Assembly: GCA_009469585.1 (NCBI GenBank)
Contig: SSXW01000013.1
Span: forward strand, 34,164 to 98,163
Origin: Dechloromonas sp. Dech2017
GTDB taxonomy: Bacteria > Pseudomonadota > Gammaproteobacteria > Burkholderiales > Rhodocyclaceae
Direction: 5' to 3'
Length of the DNA: 64,000 nucleotides
Shown: positions 49,223-56,621 of the stretch, piece after piece
Layout: each line of letters opens with the position of its first letter
Position numbering within the stretch: the stretch's first letter is position 1
Program-made: the position numbers and the translations under genes
Notes under the pieces: model-generated
Seen by the model: the letters and a program-made list of their open reading frames with translations, nothing else
What the model was told of the DNA's origin: nothing
The model's database searches: none

Positions 49223-49687
49223 AACCTGGTGCTCCTGACGGGGTCGAATTAAGCCTTGAATAGGCCGTCATTTCTAGGTTTGTGTTGGTTCGAACTTTGA
49301 GATACCAACAAAAATACCATCAGGTGCTAACTGCTTGGGGTTTCAATCACTTGAAAACCGCTGCTGCGATGGTTAGTCGCATCCCGAAGCGGCGCGCATT
49401 GTAACAGGGATTTCGTAAAAGCTACCGCTCTTTGTGGCTATTGCTGTACTGACTGCGCATCCTTAAGGGCTGTGGGTGACCAGATCTATGTTATGTCTGA
49501 TCGATCCTCGAAATTGAGCTCCGGGAGCTCCGCATCGGCTAGCAATGCTGCATCTGAAGCCTTTTGGATTACATATTTAAAACCTAAGGGCTAACTCAAC
49601 CCAGCCCTTCAGTTCCTTCTTTTACACATTCGAGAGCCAGTTACCTGCAGAGGTGGCTGGCTCTTTTCATTTCCAGGAGAAAAAATC
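49223..49687. other. Intergenic start of the accessory region
   Basis: 465 bases without a supported gene and of lower GC content than the core. They contain two stem-loops: AAGGGCT/AGCCCTT (49586-49609) and GAGCCAG/CTGGCTC followed by TTTT (49634-49667), the latter directly ahead of the zinc-ribbon gene. GATTACATAT at 49567 recurs at 53271. Nothing else was recognised. Confidence 0.7.
49633..49667 (+). terminator. Stem-loop with T tract upstream of the zinc-ribbon gene
   Basis: AGAGCCAG pairs with CTGGCTCT around a 16-base loop and runs into TTTTC. It lies 21 bases before the zinc-ribbon start codon, in the leader rather than after a gene, so it may act as a leader hairpin. Confidence 0.55.
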
Positions 49688-50014
49688 ATGCGCAACAAAT
49701 GTCCCGTCTGCCATTCGACCAACATCCATCGCCCGCGCACCGCCAGAAGGATTGGCTCAGCTGTCGGCGCCGTCGGTGGTGCCGCAACCGGCGCTGGCGG
49801 TGCTCTGTCCGGAGCTCAGACCGGTGCAGCCGTAGGTGCTGTCGGTGGTCCCGCCGGCATGCTGCTCGGTGGTCTGGCCGGAGCGATTCTCGGTGGCCTA
49901 CTCGGAGGTGCCGCCGGTTCGATCGCCGGCGGCAAAGTTGGTGATGTCGTCGACGAGAAGGTTCTCGGCAATCTGCAGTGCGGAGATTGCGGCCATGAGT
50001 TCAGCGACCGCTGA
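49688..50014 (+). CDS. Glycine-zipper protein with split zinc ribbon
   Basis: A 108-residue protein. A CPVC motif at residues 5-8 and a CGDC motif near 98-101 are separated by a Gly/Ala-rich stretch of about 65 residues (IGSAVGAVGGAATGAGGALS, GPAGMLLGGLAGAILGGLLGG). The two CxxC pairs could form one zinc ribbon that clamps a glycine-zipper helical hairpin able to enter membranes. TTTCCAGGAG precedes the ATG. It is the first gene of a four-gene accessory block with DUF932, YqaJ and the hydrolase/metal-binding protein. Function unknown. Confidence 0.75.
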   Translation: MRNKCPVCHSTNIHRPRTARRIGSAVGAVGGAATGAGGALSGAQTGAAVGAVGGPAGMLLGGLAGAILGGLLGGAAGSIAGGKVGDVVDEKVLGNLQCGDCGHEFSDR

Positions 50015-50050
50015 TCGGCCGTCATCACTATTCATTTTCAGGAGCCTCAA

Positions 50051-51019
50051 ATGGCACACCAAGTCCAACAGATGGCTTACGTCGGGGAGAGACCCTGGCA
50101 TGGCCTCGGCAACGAACTCACCCCGCAGCAGCCAATAGAAGTCTGGGCTGAACAGTCCGGTATGTCCTTCCAGATTCTCGAAACCCCAGTTCGTTTCATG
50201 GCCGAATCAGCTGGTCCGCTGGGTTCCATCAAAACCTTCGCCGATCAGAAAGTGCTCTACCGTTCTGATACGCAAGATGCCCTTTCGGTCGTATCCAACC
50301 GTTACCAAGTCGTCCAGCCCAGTGAGGTTCTGGAGTTCTACCGCGATCTCACGCAAGTCGCTGGCTACGAGCTGGAAACAGCTGGTGTCCTGAAAGGTGG
50401 TCGAAAGTTCTGGGCACTCGCAAAAACCGGCCAATCGTCCGCCCTTAAGGGCAACGATGTCGTCCAGGGTTACTTGCTGCTCGCCACGTCCTGTGACGGT
50501 ACGCTGGCGACCACGGCAACTCCCACCACGGTGCGTGTCGTCTGCAACAACACGCTGACCATAGCGGTGAATGGTGCGGTTTCCGCTATCAAGGTGCCGC
50601 ACAACACCAAGTTCGATGCGCAGGCGGTGAAGCAACAGCTCGGTATTGCCGTCTCGCATTGGGATAGCTTCCTGTATCGGATGCGGACACTCGCCGAACG
50701 CAAGGTGAAAAGCCATGAAGCGATGGCGTACTTTCTCCGTGTGCTCTGCGAAGTTGATCCGAACAGTTCTTACCTGACGAATCTGACCAATGAACGCGCA
50801 TTGGCGAAGGTGCAATCGCTCTACGACGGCCAGGGTCGTGGCTCTGAGTTGGAGGCAGCCAAAGGTACAGCATGGGGACTACTTAACGCTGTGACCGAGT
50901 ATGTCGATCACGAGCGGCGTGCCCGAAGTCCGGAATACCGTCTTGATTCCGCCTGGTTTGGCCAAGGCGCTGTCATCAAGCAGCGTGCGCTCGATACGGC
51001 ACTGAAGCTGGTCGCGTAG
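50051..51019 (+). CDS. DUF932 phage/plasmid-like protein
   Basis: A 322-residue cytoplasmic protein of DUF932 (phage/plasmid-like protein, TIGR03299 type): MAYVGERPWHGLGNELTPQQ near the start, SVVSNRYQVVQPSEVLEFYR, TTATPTTVRVVCNNTL and VPHNTKFDAQAVKQQLGIA. These proteins are common in integrative elements, plasmids and phages beside recombination genes; their molecular role is unknown. TTTCAGGAGCCTCAA precedes ATG 50051. Codon use is more moderate than in the core genome, in keeping with transfer. Confidence 0.88.
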   Translation: MAHQVQQMAYVGERPWHGLGNELTPQQPIEVWAEQSGMSFQILETPVRFMAESAGPLGSIKTFADQKVLYRSDTQDALSVVSNRYQVVQPSEVLEFYRDLTQVAGYELETAGVLKGGRKFWALAKTGQSSALKGNDVVQGYLLLATSCDGTLATTATPTTVRVVCNNTLTIAVNGAVSAIKVPHNTKFDAQAVKQQLGIAVSHWDSFLYRMRTLAERKVKSHEAMAYFLRVLCEVDPNSSYLTNLTNERALAKVQSLYDGQGRGSELEAAKGTAWGLLNAVTEYVDHERRARSPEYRLDSAWFGQGAVIKQRALDTALKLVA

Positions 51020-51055
51020 TTCGCTTCTCGCTTCCTCAACCTTTCTCCCTCGATT

Positions 51056-51087
51056 GCCCGGTTCGGTATTTGCCGACCGGGCTTTTT
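51056..51087 (+). terminator. Strong terminator between DUF932 and yqaJ genes
   Basis: GCCCGGTTCGG pairs with CCGACCGGGC around a six-base loop and is followed by TTTTTG. It begins 37 bases after the DUF932 stop. Confidence 0.85.
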
Positions 51088-51150
51088 GTCGTCTGGCGGT
51101 CGTGAGCGGATTTTTGTTCTGCATTCCCTACCCAAATTCTGGAGGTCATC

Positions 51151-52158
51151 ATGGCACCTACCTCAATACCCCTTTCACACGCTCAATCCACAAGACCGGC
51201 ACTGCGCTTGGTCAGCACAAAGGCTATGCCGCGGGAAGACTGGCTCAATGTCCGCCGGCAAGGCATTGGTAGTTCCGATGCTGCTGCCGCTGTCGGTCTC
51301 AATCCCTACAAATCCCAGCTCGAACTCTGGCTCGAAAAAACTGGCCGTGATGGCCTATTGCCCAAGACTGATCCGCTTGATGAGGAGAGTCCTGCTTACT
51401 GGGGGAATATTCTCGAACCCATCGTGGCAGCGCACTACACCCGGCGTTCCGGAAATCGAGTGCGACGTATCAATGCGGTACTGCAGCATCCCGATCCCCA
51501 GCTGCATTGGATGCTGGCCAATATCGACCGGGAAGTCATCGGCGCACCGGACGTTCAGATCCTCGAATGCAAAACCGCCGGAATCAACGGTAGCCGACTC
51601 TGGAAAGATGGCGTGCCGGAGTACATTCAGTTGCAGGTTCAGCATCAGCTCGTCGTGACCGGCAAGGCTGCTGCCGATGTGGCTGTCCTGCTCGGTGGTC
51701 AGCACTTGGAGGTTCATCGCATTCACCGGGATGAAGCACTGATTGCACGGCTGATCCAGTTGGAAGCTGCCTTCTGGCGTTACGTCGAGACGGATACAAC
51801 TCCACCGGCCGATGGTTCGGAATCAGCAGAGCTGGCATTGCGTTGTCTCTATCCGCAGGACAAGGGAATCGCAGTCGACTTCAGCACCGACCGTAACCTG
51901 TCAGCGACCTTTGCTGACTGGATCAGTGTCCGCCAGACCTTGGCTGAAACCGAGAAACTGGAGGCGAAGTTGAAGCAAGCCCTGCAACAAGCCATGGGTG
52001 AAGCATCACGCGCCATCTTTGAGACGGGCGAAGTGACCTGGAAGAAAGCCAAGGACAGCGTCGTGCTCGATGCCGCGCGGCTGCTGGCTGATCAGCCGGA
52101 TTTGCTCAAGACCTATGGAATGCAGCGCCAAGGATCGAGGCGATTTGTGCTGGCCTGA
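51151..52158 (+). CDS. YqaJ-type viral-recombinase-family exonuclease
   Basis: A 335-residue nuclease of the YqaJ/lambda-exonuclease (PD-(D/E)XK) group. The motifs are RRQGIGSSDAAAAVGLNPYKS (about 31-51), WGNILEPIVAAHY (about 87-99, Glu of motif I), GAPDVQILECKTAG (about 131-144, D...ExK catalytic core) and EYIQLQVQHQLVVTG (about 154-168). Such nucleases resect double-stranded ends for phage-type single-strand annealing, usually with an annealing protein; no Bet/RecT gene is next to it. The block with DUF932 upstream and the next gene downstream is typical of integrative elements. Confidence 0.88.
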   Translation: MAPTSIPLSHAQSTRPALRLVSTKAMPREDWLNVRRQGIGSSDAAAAVGLNPYKSQLELWLEKTGRDGLLPKTDPLDEESPAYWGNILEPIVAAHYTRRSGNRVRRINAVLQHPDPQLHWMLANIDREVIGAPDVQILECKTAGINGSRLWKDGVPEYIQLQVQHQLVVTGKAAADVAVLLGGQHLEVHRIHRDEALIARLIQLEAAFWRYVETDTTPPADGSESAELALRCLYPQDKGIAVDFSTDRNLSATFADWISVRQTLAETEKLEAKLKQALQQAMGEASRAIFETGEVTWKKAKDSVVLDAARLLADQPDLLKTYGMQRQGSRRFVLA

Positions 52159-52199
52159 GTTATTCCCAGAAAACCAACGTACCAATACAAACCCATCAG

Positions 52200-52249
52200 C
52201 TCCCCATCGGCAACCGGACATGCATCCGGTACCGGTGGGGAGTTTTTTT
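52200..52249 (+). terminator. Terminator or attenuator directly before the metal-binding-protein gene
   Basis: CTCCCCA pairs with TGGGGAG, with an inner ACCGGA/TCCGGT stem, followed by seven T. The T tract ends 16 bases before the next start codon (52266), so the hairpin sits inside the leader of that gene as well as after the nuclease gene. Confidence 0.8.
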
Positions 52250-52265
52250 AATGAGAGGAACAATC

Positions 52266-53186
52266 ATGTTGAAAGGTTTTGTCATCACTCCGCCGGTGCT
52301 CGGACGGATTTCCATAGGGAAGGTTATCGAGAAAGCCGGCAAACGTCTTCCGGAGAAAGACGATCAGTTCACTATAACCAGCCAGGTGCAAGGTGCAGAC
52401 GGCTGGCTGCCACATCCGTTTGATGAGGGATTCCGGAAAGCACAAGGCGGGAAAATTCGTTCGATTCCGATTAGGCTGCTGTTCAACGATCCTGATCTGA
52501 ATTTCCGGGCTGAGTATGCCTTGTTCGATCGGAGGACCGGTCGGCCGGTTTGTGTCGGCAATGGAGAGACCTGCAAGCGACGCTCGGAGTCGGGAGTTCA
52601 GTCATTGCCTTGTCCTTCTCCAGAAGGTTGTGCGCTGGCGCAGAACGGAGCCTGCAAACCGTATGGTCGTTTGAACGTGCTGATTGGCGACGATGATCCC
52701 CTGGGAAGTTTTGTCTTCCGGACGACAGGGTTCAACAGTATACGCACACTGTCTGCACGGCTGGCTTACTTTCAGGCAATCTCAGGCAATCGAGTGGCCT
52801 ACTTGCCGCTGGAACTGAGGCTGCGCGGAAAGTCGACGCGGCAAAGCATGGGTACACCGATCTATTACGTCGATCTGACGGTACGTAGCGGTGTGTCTGT
52901 GGAGGATGCGCTGACGGAGGCGAAACGGCTGGAGGCTAATCGCCAGGAAGCCGGGTTTGATCAGGTTGCGCTGGAGACGGCTGCTCGGCAGGGGTTCTCC
53001 AACGGTGCATTTGAGGAGAGCGACGAAGAGGGGGGTGCGGTCGTGGAGGAGTTCTATCCGGAGGGGGATGGCGGGCAGGGTGATCTTGGCGTGGCCTCCG
53101 AGAAATCGGCGGCGCCGAGCCTGGCGGACAAGCTGGAAGATCGGGTGGTGAGACTGGGGAGCGATGCTGGGAAGAACTCAGTCTGA
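52266..53186 (+). CDS. Phage/element 'hydrolase or metal-binding' family protein
   Basis: A 306-residue protein that matches the family usually annotated as hydrolase or metal-binding protein, sometimes as a recombination-directionality-like factor. It opens MLKGFVITPPVLGRISIGKV and has a four-Cys cluster (CVGNGETCKR, about 98-107, then LPCPSPEGCALAQNGACKP, about 116-134) likely to bind zinc. The acidic C-terminal tail (ESDEEGGAVVEEFYPEGDGG) is low-complexity. ATG 52266 is preferred over ATG 52251 because AGAGGA then sits at a normal distance. It closes the four-gene block. Confidence 0.78.
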   Translation: MLKGFVITPPVLGRISIGKVIEKAGKRLPEKDDQFTITSQVQGADGWLPHPFDEGFRKAQGGKIRSIPIRLLFNDPDLNFRAEYALFDRRTGRPVCVGNGETCKRRSESGVQSLPCPSPEGCALAQNGACKPYGRLNVLIGDDDPLGSFVFRTTGFNSIRTLSARLAYFQAISGNRVAYLPLELRLRGKSTRQSMGTPIYYVDLTVRSGVSVEDALTEAKRLEANRQEAGFDQVALETAARQGFSNGAFEESDEEGGAVVEEFYPEGDGGQGDLGVASEKSAAPSLADKLEDRVVRLGSDAGKNSV

Positions 53187-53218
53187 TAGTCCCCGTCTCT
53201 TTCCTGCGATAGTAAATA

Positions 53219-53270
53219 CCCATCCCGAGGCGCGTTTGCGCTTCGGGGTTGGGTTGTGTGTTCCTTTTTT
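53219..53270 (+). terminator. Terminator after the metal-binding-protein gene
   Basis: CCCATCCCGAGGCGC pairs with GCGCTTCGGGGTTGGG around GTTT, and a TTTTTT tract lies at 53265-53270. It begins 33 bases after the stop codon. Confidence 0.75.
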
Positions 53271-53316
53271 GATTACATATGGTTCGTGCGGAGTAGGGTC
53301 TGTCAAGAGCCGGTGT

Positions 53317-53430
53317 TCGGCCATTCCGGCCGTTGGCCTAATGCGCGGAATCGGGCTGCAATCTGTCGCTTACCTGCCGTTCGGCCTTGGAGGCCACGAA
53401 CGGCAGCTTTCCCATCCAGCTAATGCGAAC
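53317..53430 (+). repeat. Boundary repeat, copy A (inverted partner at 62621-62735)
   Basis: A ~114-base segment that recurs in reverse orientation at 62621-62735. The first 73 bases match 70 of 73, including 39 identical bases (53344-53382). The rest is more divergent but keeps a hairpin, CTGCCGTTCG/CGAACGGCAG (53374-53405), in copy A and CTGCCGTTC/GAACGGCAG in copy B. It lies just upstream of the recombinase gene. It could be an element boundary or a dispersed genomic repeat. Confidence 0.9.
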
Positions 53431-53540
53431 AACCTTTAGCTGACCCTCGTCCCGTTCCCTGCTGAATGTAAGGTATCCCTCAACGGCAATGCCTCCGAAG
53501 ATAAACAATCAAACTCCGATCAACAACCAAGGAGTCTGTC

Positions 53541-54155
53541 ATGGAAGCCAACACAAAACGTGAAGCCTGGAACAAGGGAAAGCTCGTCGGCCAAAAACCA
53601 CCGCTGAAGCCAAAGGACATCTGGGCGATCCGAATCCACCTCCAGAATGCCCATGCCGTCCGCGATCTTGCCATGTTTAACTTAGCCATCGACAGCAAGT
53701 TGCGCGGCTGCGATCTCGTGAATCTGCGTGTTCGCGACATCGCGCACGGCAATCAGATTCTAGCGAGAGCGATGGTCGTGCAGCGAAAGACCCAACGACC
53801 CGTGCAGTTTGAACTGACAGAACCAACCAGGGTCGCTGTCGCTGCCTGGATTGAGAAGGCTATGCTGAAAACCGAACATTATCTGTTTCCTAGCCGTCTA
53901 TCCGACTCACCACATGTTTCGACGCGCCAGTACGCCCGTATCGTTCATCAATGGGTTGCAGCTGTCGGGCTCGATTCGACAGCCTATGGCACGCACACCA
54001 TGAGGCGTACCAAGGCAACGCTGATCTACAAGCGAACGAAGAATCTGCGAGCAGTTCAGCTTCTGCTCGGACACAGCAAATTGGAGAGCACCGTCCGATA
54101 CCTCGGAATCGAGGTAGATGACGCGCTTGAAATTTCGGAGCAGACCGAAATTTAG
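53541..54155 (+). CDS. Short tyrosine recombinase/integrase
   Basis: A 204-residue site-specific recombinase consisting almost only of the catalytic domain. The catalytic residues are visible: Arg in SKLRGCDLVNL (about 54), His-x-x-Arg in THTMRRTKA (about 152-155), His in LLLGHSKLES (about 175) and the nucleophile Tyr in VRYLGIE (about 184). A full core-binding (SAM-like) domain is missing compared with XerC/D-type integrases of about 300 aa. This short form is a known subgroup. AAGGAG lies eight bases before ATG 53541. It stands between repeat copy A and the cargo genes. Confidence 0.88.
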   Translation: MEANTKREAWNKGKLVGQKPPLKPKDIWAIRIHLQNAHAVRDLAMFNLAIDSKLRGCDLVNLRVRDIAHGNQILARAMVVQRKTQRPVQFELTEPTRVAVAAWIEKAMLKTEHYLFPSRLSDSPHVSTRQYARIVHQWVAAVGLDSTAYGTHTMRRTKATLIYKRTKNLRAVQLLLGHSKLESTVRYLGIEVDDALEISEQTEI

Positions 54156-54503
54156 CTTACGTCCTGCGCGGTCGGACGGTTACGCCGTGCGACCGCTTTC
54201 TGGCGCCATTCTCGATTCGTGCTATCGGCTGTGGACGCTTACCTATCTTTCAAAGCGATCATCTGAACAACTGCTGGGCACTGAAATCTGCTAGAACGCC
54301 TAAGCAAACGACTCAGCCCCAACAATCAATTATTTAGTTGGTTTAATCAGGCCGCTTTCAGGAAAAATACTGATGCCCACGTCATGACGCCGCAACCTGC
54401 CCGCCTTCAATCGGTAGTAGCCAAACGCATGCCATAAATATTTCATCCACCTTGAACTCATTCGGGGATTAAATGCCAAATGGGATAAATAGGGGGTGTC
54501 ACC
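54156..54503. other. Intergenic region between recombinase and first cargo gene
   Basis: 348 bases with one hairpin after the recombinase gene (54168-54196) and no supported gene. An open frame on the minus strand here extends into the next gene and is judged a shadow. The last 150 bases are AT-rich and probably hold the promoter for the cargo genes. Confidence 0.6.
54168..54196 (+). terminator. Hairpin after the recombinase gene
   Basis: GCGGTCG pairs with CGACCGC, with a smaller CGG/CCG inner stem, followed by TTTC only. It starts 13 bases after the recombinase stop. It is weak as a terminator and could equally be a recombination-site structure. Confidence 0.4.
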
Positions 54504-54902
54504 ATGCCAAGCCTGCTGACTGTGCTTTATATCAAGATCGCGTTCACTGCGTTCGCCTGGGCAACCCCGGCATTGCTCGCTCCCAGAAAACTTATCCTGA
54601 CGCTCGGCTACCCTGACCCCAACCCGCTCATCTTCCTCCGCCTCTTGGGCGGCGCCTACCTCGCTCTCCTTGTAGAGTACATTCAAGGCGCCCAGTCACT
54701 CCAAGTCGGAATCTATCCAGCCACTACCGTCTTAGTCGGAATCGCTAGTAACGGCGTCGCTTTCCTCATCCTCGCCGTCGGAGCAGTAAAAAGCACCTGG
54801 CTCCATTGGGGTTGGGCCGCCAGAGTGATCATGTGGATCAGTTTGGCCATGACCTTCCTGATCACCGTCGGTCTGTTTTATTCAGTTCAGACGCACCGCT
54901 AG
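54504..54902 (+). CDS. Four-helix membrane protein, hypothetical
   Basis: A 132-residue protein with four predicted helices (about 4-24, 41-60, 70-93 and 101-126). The helices are VLYIKIAFTAFAWATPALLA, LIFLRLLGGAYLALLVEYIQ, ATTVLVGIASNGVAFLILAV and VIMWISLAMTFLITVGLFYS. No family is recognised. An AGGGGG stretch precedes the ATG. It is the first gene of the cargo string, 44 bases before the larger membrane protein, and probably belongs to the same transcript. Confidence 0.65.
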   Translation: MPSLLTVLYIKIAFTAFAWATPALLAPRKLILTLGYPDPNPLIFLRLLGGAYLALLVEYIQGAQSLQVGIYPATTVLVGIASNGVAFLILAVGAVKSTWLHWGWAARVIMWISLAMTFLITVGLFYSVQTHR

Positions 54903-54946
54903 GCAAAACATTCATTTCAAATTGATTGCATCCGAAAGGATAAACC

Positions 54947-55801
54947 ATGGCTATTGGACTCGCTCAACGCCTTCGCCTACGGATATATGGCAGGGAATCG
55001 ATGTTCCCTGAGCGCGCCTCCTACCCAGAAGGGTCGCCGCAATGGGTTCTCCGCAACATCGTCAAAGCTCATCTATCCCTGCGACTCATGATTGGTACTG
55101 TTGCAATCCTCTTTCCCTTTGTTCTTCTGGCCATCGGATCTGCCTTCGGCCTCGATATACCGGGTTCGATCAGCGAGTATTACTGGTATCCATCCGCCGA
55201 ATCGGATGCCCCTGTGCGGGTTTTCTTCATCGGCGGCCTGTACGCTATCGGAGCTTTTTTAATCGGCTATCGCGGATATACGAAAGGGGAAAACTGGCTC
55301 CACACACTGGCCGGCCTGTGCGCCATTTGCGTCGCGACTTTGCCGATGGTCCAAGATTCGCATGCCGATACCATAGCGTGCTATGGCAACATCCTCTACG
55401 GACATCCGAATATCCACGGCGGGTGCGCCGCCGGTATATTCATCTTCTTGGCCATCGCCATCTTCAAGTACTCCGACATCACGCTCAATCAATTCGGAAA
55501 CCCGCAATTTGAGCGCGTTCTGCGAAGAATCTACTACTTCTTAGCCGGTTCGATGATCGTATTGCCGCTTCTTATCATCATGGTAATCAAGGGATTTCTT
55601 GATCCTTTCTTCACAGCACTTAGGATGAATGAGAATCCCTATACCGTTTATCTGATCGAAATTGCTGCTATCGTGCCCTTCGGACTTTTCTGGTTCATCA
55701 AGACAGCCGAAATCTCCCTGTCCGAATTCGACCGCAAGATCGAAGAAGGCGTAGCGCTATCGCAGCCAACGCCAACTGAAATCGGAGGGAACAAAGCATG
55801 A
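54947..55801 (+). CDS. Multi-pass membrane protein, hypothetical
   Basis: A 284-residue protein with about seven predicted helices. The first (residues 46-68) follows a cytoplasmic N-terminus; the others lie near 92-110, 118-135, 158-178, 190-215 and 228-250. A pattern GSISEYYWYPSAESDAPVRV, FFIGGLYAIGAFLIGYRGYT recalls a loosely defined family of bacterial membrane proteins with conserved YY and RGY motifs, but I cannot name it. AAAGGATAAACC precedes the ATG. Its stop overlaps the SGNH hydrolase start (ATGA), so the two are translationally coupled and may act together. Confidence 0.7.
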   Translation: MAIGLAQRLRLRIYGRESMFPERASYPEGSPQWVLRNIVKAHLSLRLMIGTVAILFPFVLLAIGSAFGLDIPGSISEYYWYPSAESDAPVRVFFIGGLYAIGAFLIGYRGYTKGENWLHTLAGLCAICVATLPMVQDSHADTIACYGNILYGHPNIHGGCAAGIFIFLAIAIFKYSDITLNQFGNPQFERVLRRIYYFLAGSMIVLPLLIIMVIKGFLDPFFTALRMNENPYTVYLIEIAAIVPFGLFWFIKTAEISLSEFDRKIEEGVALSQPTPTEIGGNKA

Positions 55802-56574
55802 TCAATGGCCCTGTCTGGGACGAACGCCAGCTCGACGGCATATCGCCAACCATTCTCGCCATTGGCGATTCGTGGTTCTGGTACCCCTTTAACAACCTTG
55901 CCAATCCGCTCCACAGGATTCTCAACCGAAGCCGCGAGCACATCATCCTCGTCCGCGGACGAAACGGTGCCACCACGTCTGAATACGTCAAGGGACGAAT
56001 CCGCGAGCAGATCGAATGGGATCTCAACAAGGCTCATGGCTACGGCCGGACCATCCAAGCAGTATTCCTATCCGGCGGCGGAAACGACTTTGCCGGCCCG
56101 GACGATATGGGCAGCATCCTGAATCCCGACTGCAGTGCGTTTACCCGCCCCGCTGAATGTTATCGACCCGAGCAACCAGACAAACTGATGGCCCTCGCCG
56201 TTAGCAACCTCTCGGAGATCGCCGGTTTCGTCGCCGATAAACTGCCAGGAATACCCGTCCTCATCCACGGCTACGACTACGCCAGCCCCTGCGGAAAGGA
56301 TTTCTACGGCTTGGGTCAGTGGCTCCAATATCCAATGGATACCGCAAAAATCAACCGGGGCATCCAACAAGGTGTCGTCAATGACCTCCTTGATTCCTTC
56401 GCGAAAAAATTAAACGAAGCAGCGAAAGACGGCAAAAACATCCACACAGTCAATTGTCTTGGTACGCTGAAATCCGAAGAGTGGGCCAATGAACTGCACC
56501 CCATCCGATCCGGGTTTACTAAGTTGGCCAGAAAATGGGCTCCCGTGCTCCAGGCAACCAGATTGATTCCCTAA
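55798..56574 (+). CDS. SGNH/GDSL-type hydrolase, cytoplasmic
   Basis: A 258-residue protein with SGNH hydrolase blocks: AIGDSWFWYP (nucleophile Ser about 25), block II around GRNGATTSEY (about 54-63), GGGNDFAG (Asn about 96) and a C-terminal NELHPIRSG carrying the catalytic His. The GDSW variant of block I is unusual against GDSL. No signal peptide or TM helix is present, so it acts in the cytoplasm or at the inner face of its coupled membrane partner. GGAGGGAACAAAGC precedes ATG 55798. The substrate (ester, lipid or acyl group) is not known. Confidence 0.8.
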   Translation: MINGPVWDERQLDGISPTILAIGDSWFWYPFNNLANPLHRILNRSREHIILVRGRNGATTSEYVKGRIREQIEWDLNKAHGYGRTIQAVFLSGGGNDFAGPDDMGSILNPDCSAFTRPAECYRPEQPDKLMALAVSNLSEIAGFVADKLPGIPVLIHGYDYASPCGKDFYGLGQWLQYPMDTAKINRGIQQGVVNDLLDSFAKKLNEAAKDGKNIHTVNCLGTLKSEEWANELHPIRSGFTKLARKWAPVLQATRLIP

Positions 56575-56621
56575 GCACCGGCAGTTCTACCTCGTATTCT
56601 TCCGTCCCGCACAAGCAAAAA

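Larger units (their letters stand above)
53187..53540. other. Intergenic region between the two accessory blocks
   Basis: 354 bases holding the terminator of the metal-binding-protein gene, the GATTACATAT repeat at 53271, repeat copy A (53317-53430) and about 110 AT-richer bases before the recombinase gene. AAGGAG at 53528 serves the recombinase ATG. Short open frames here overlap the repeat and are not taken as genes. Confidence 0.75.

Noticed and set aside
53317..53430. Integron attC site
   Set aside because: No paired core-site sequences of the attC type could be placed around the hairpin, and the nearby recombinase lacks an IntI-specific insert as far as can be seen.
54330..54686. 118-codon minus-strand open frame
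   Set aside because: Its N-terminal half is antisense to the membrane-protein gene at 54504. No ribosome-binding site or recognisable domain.
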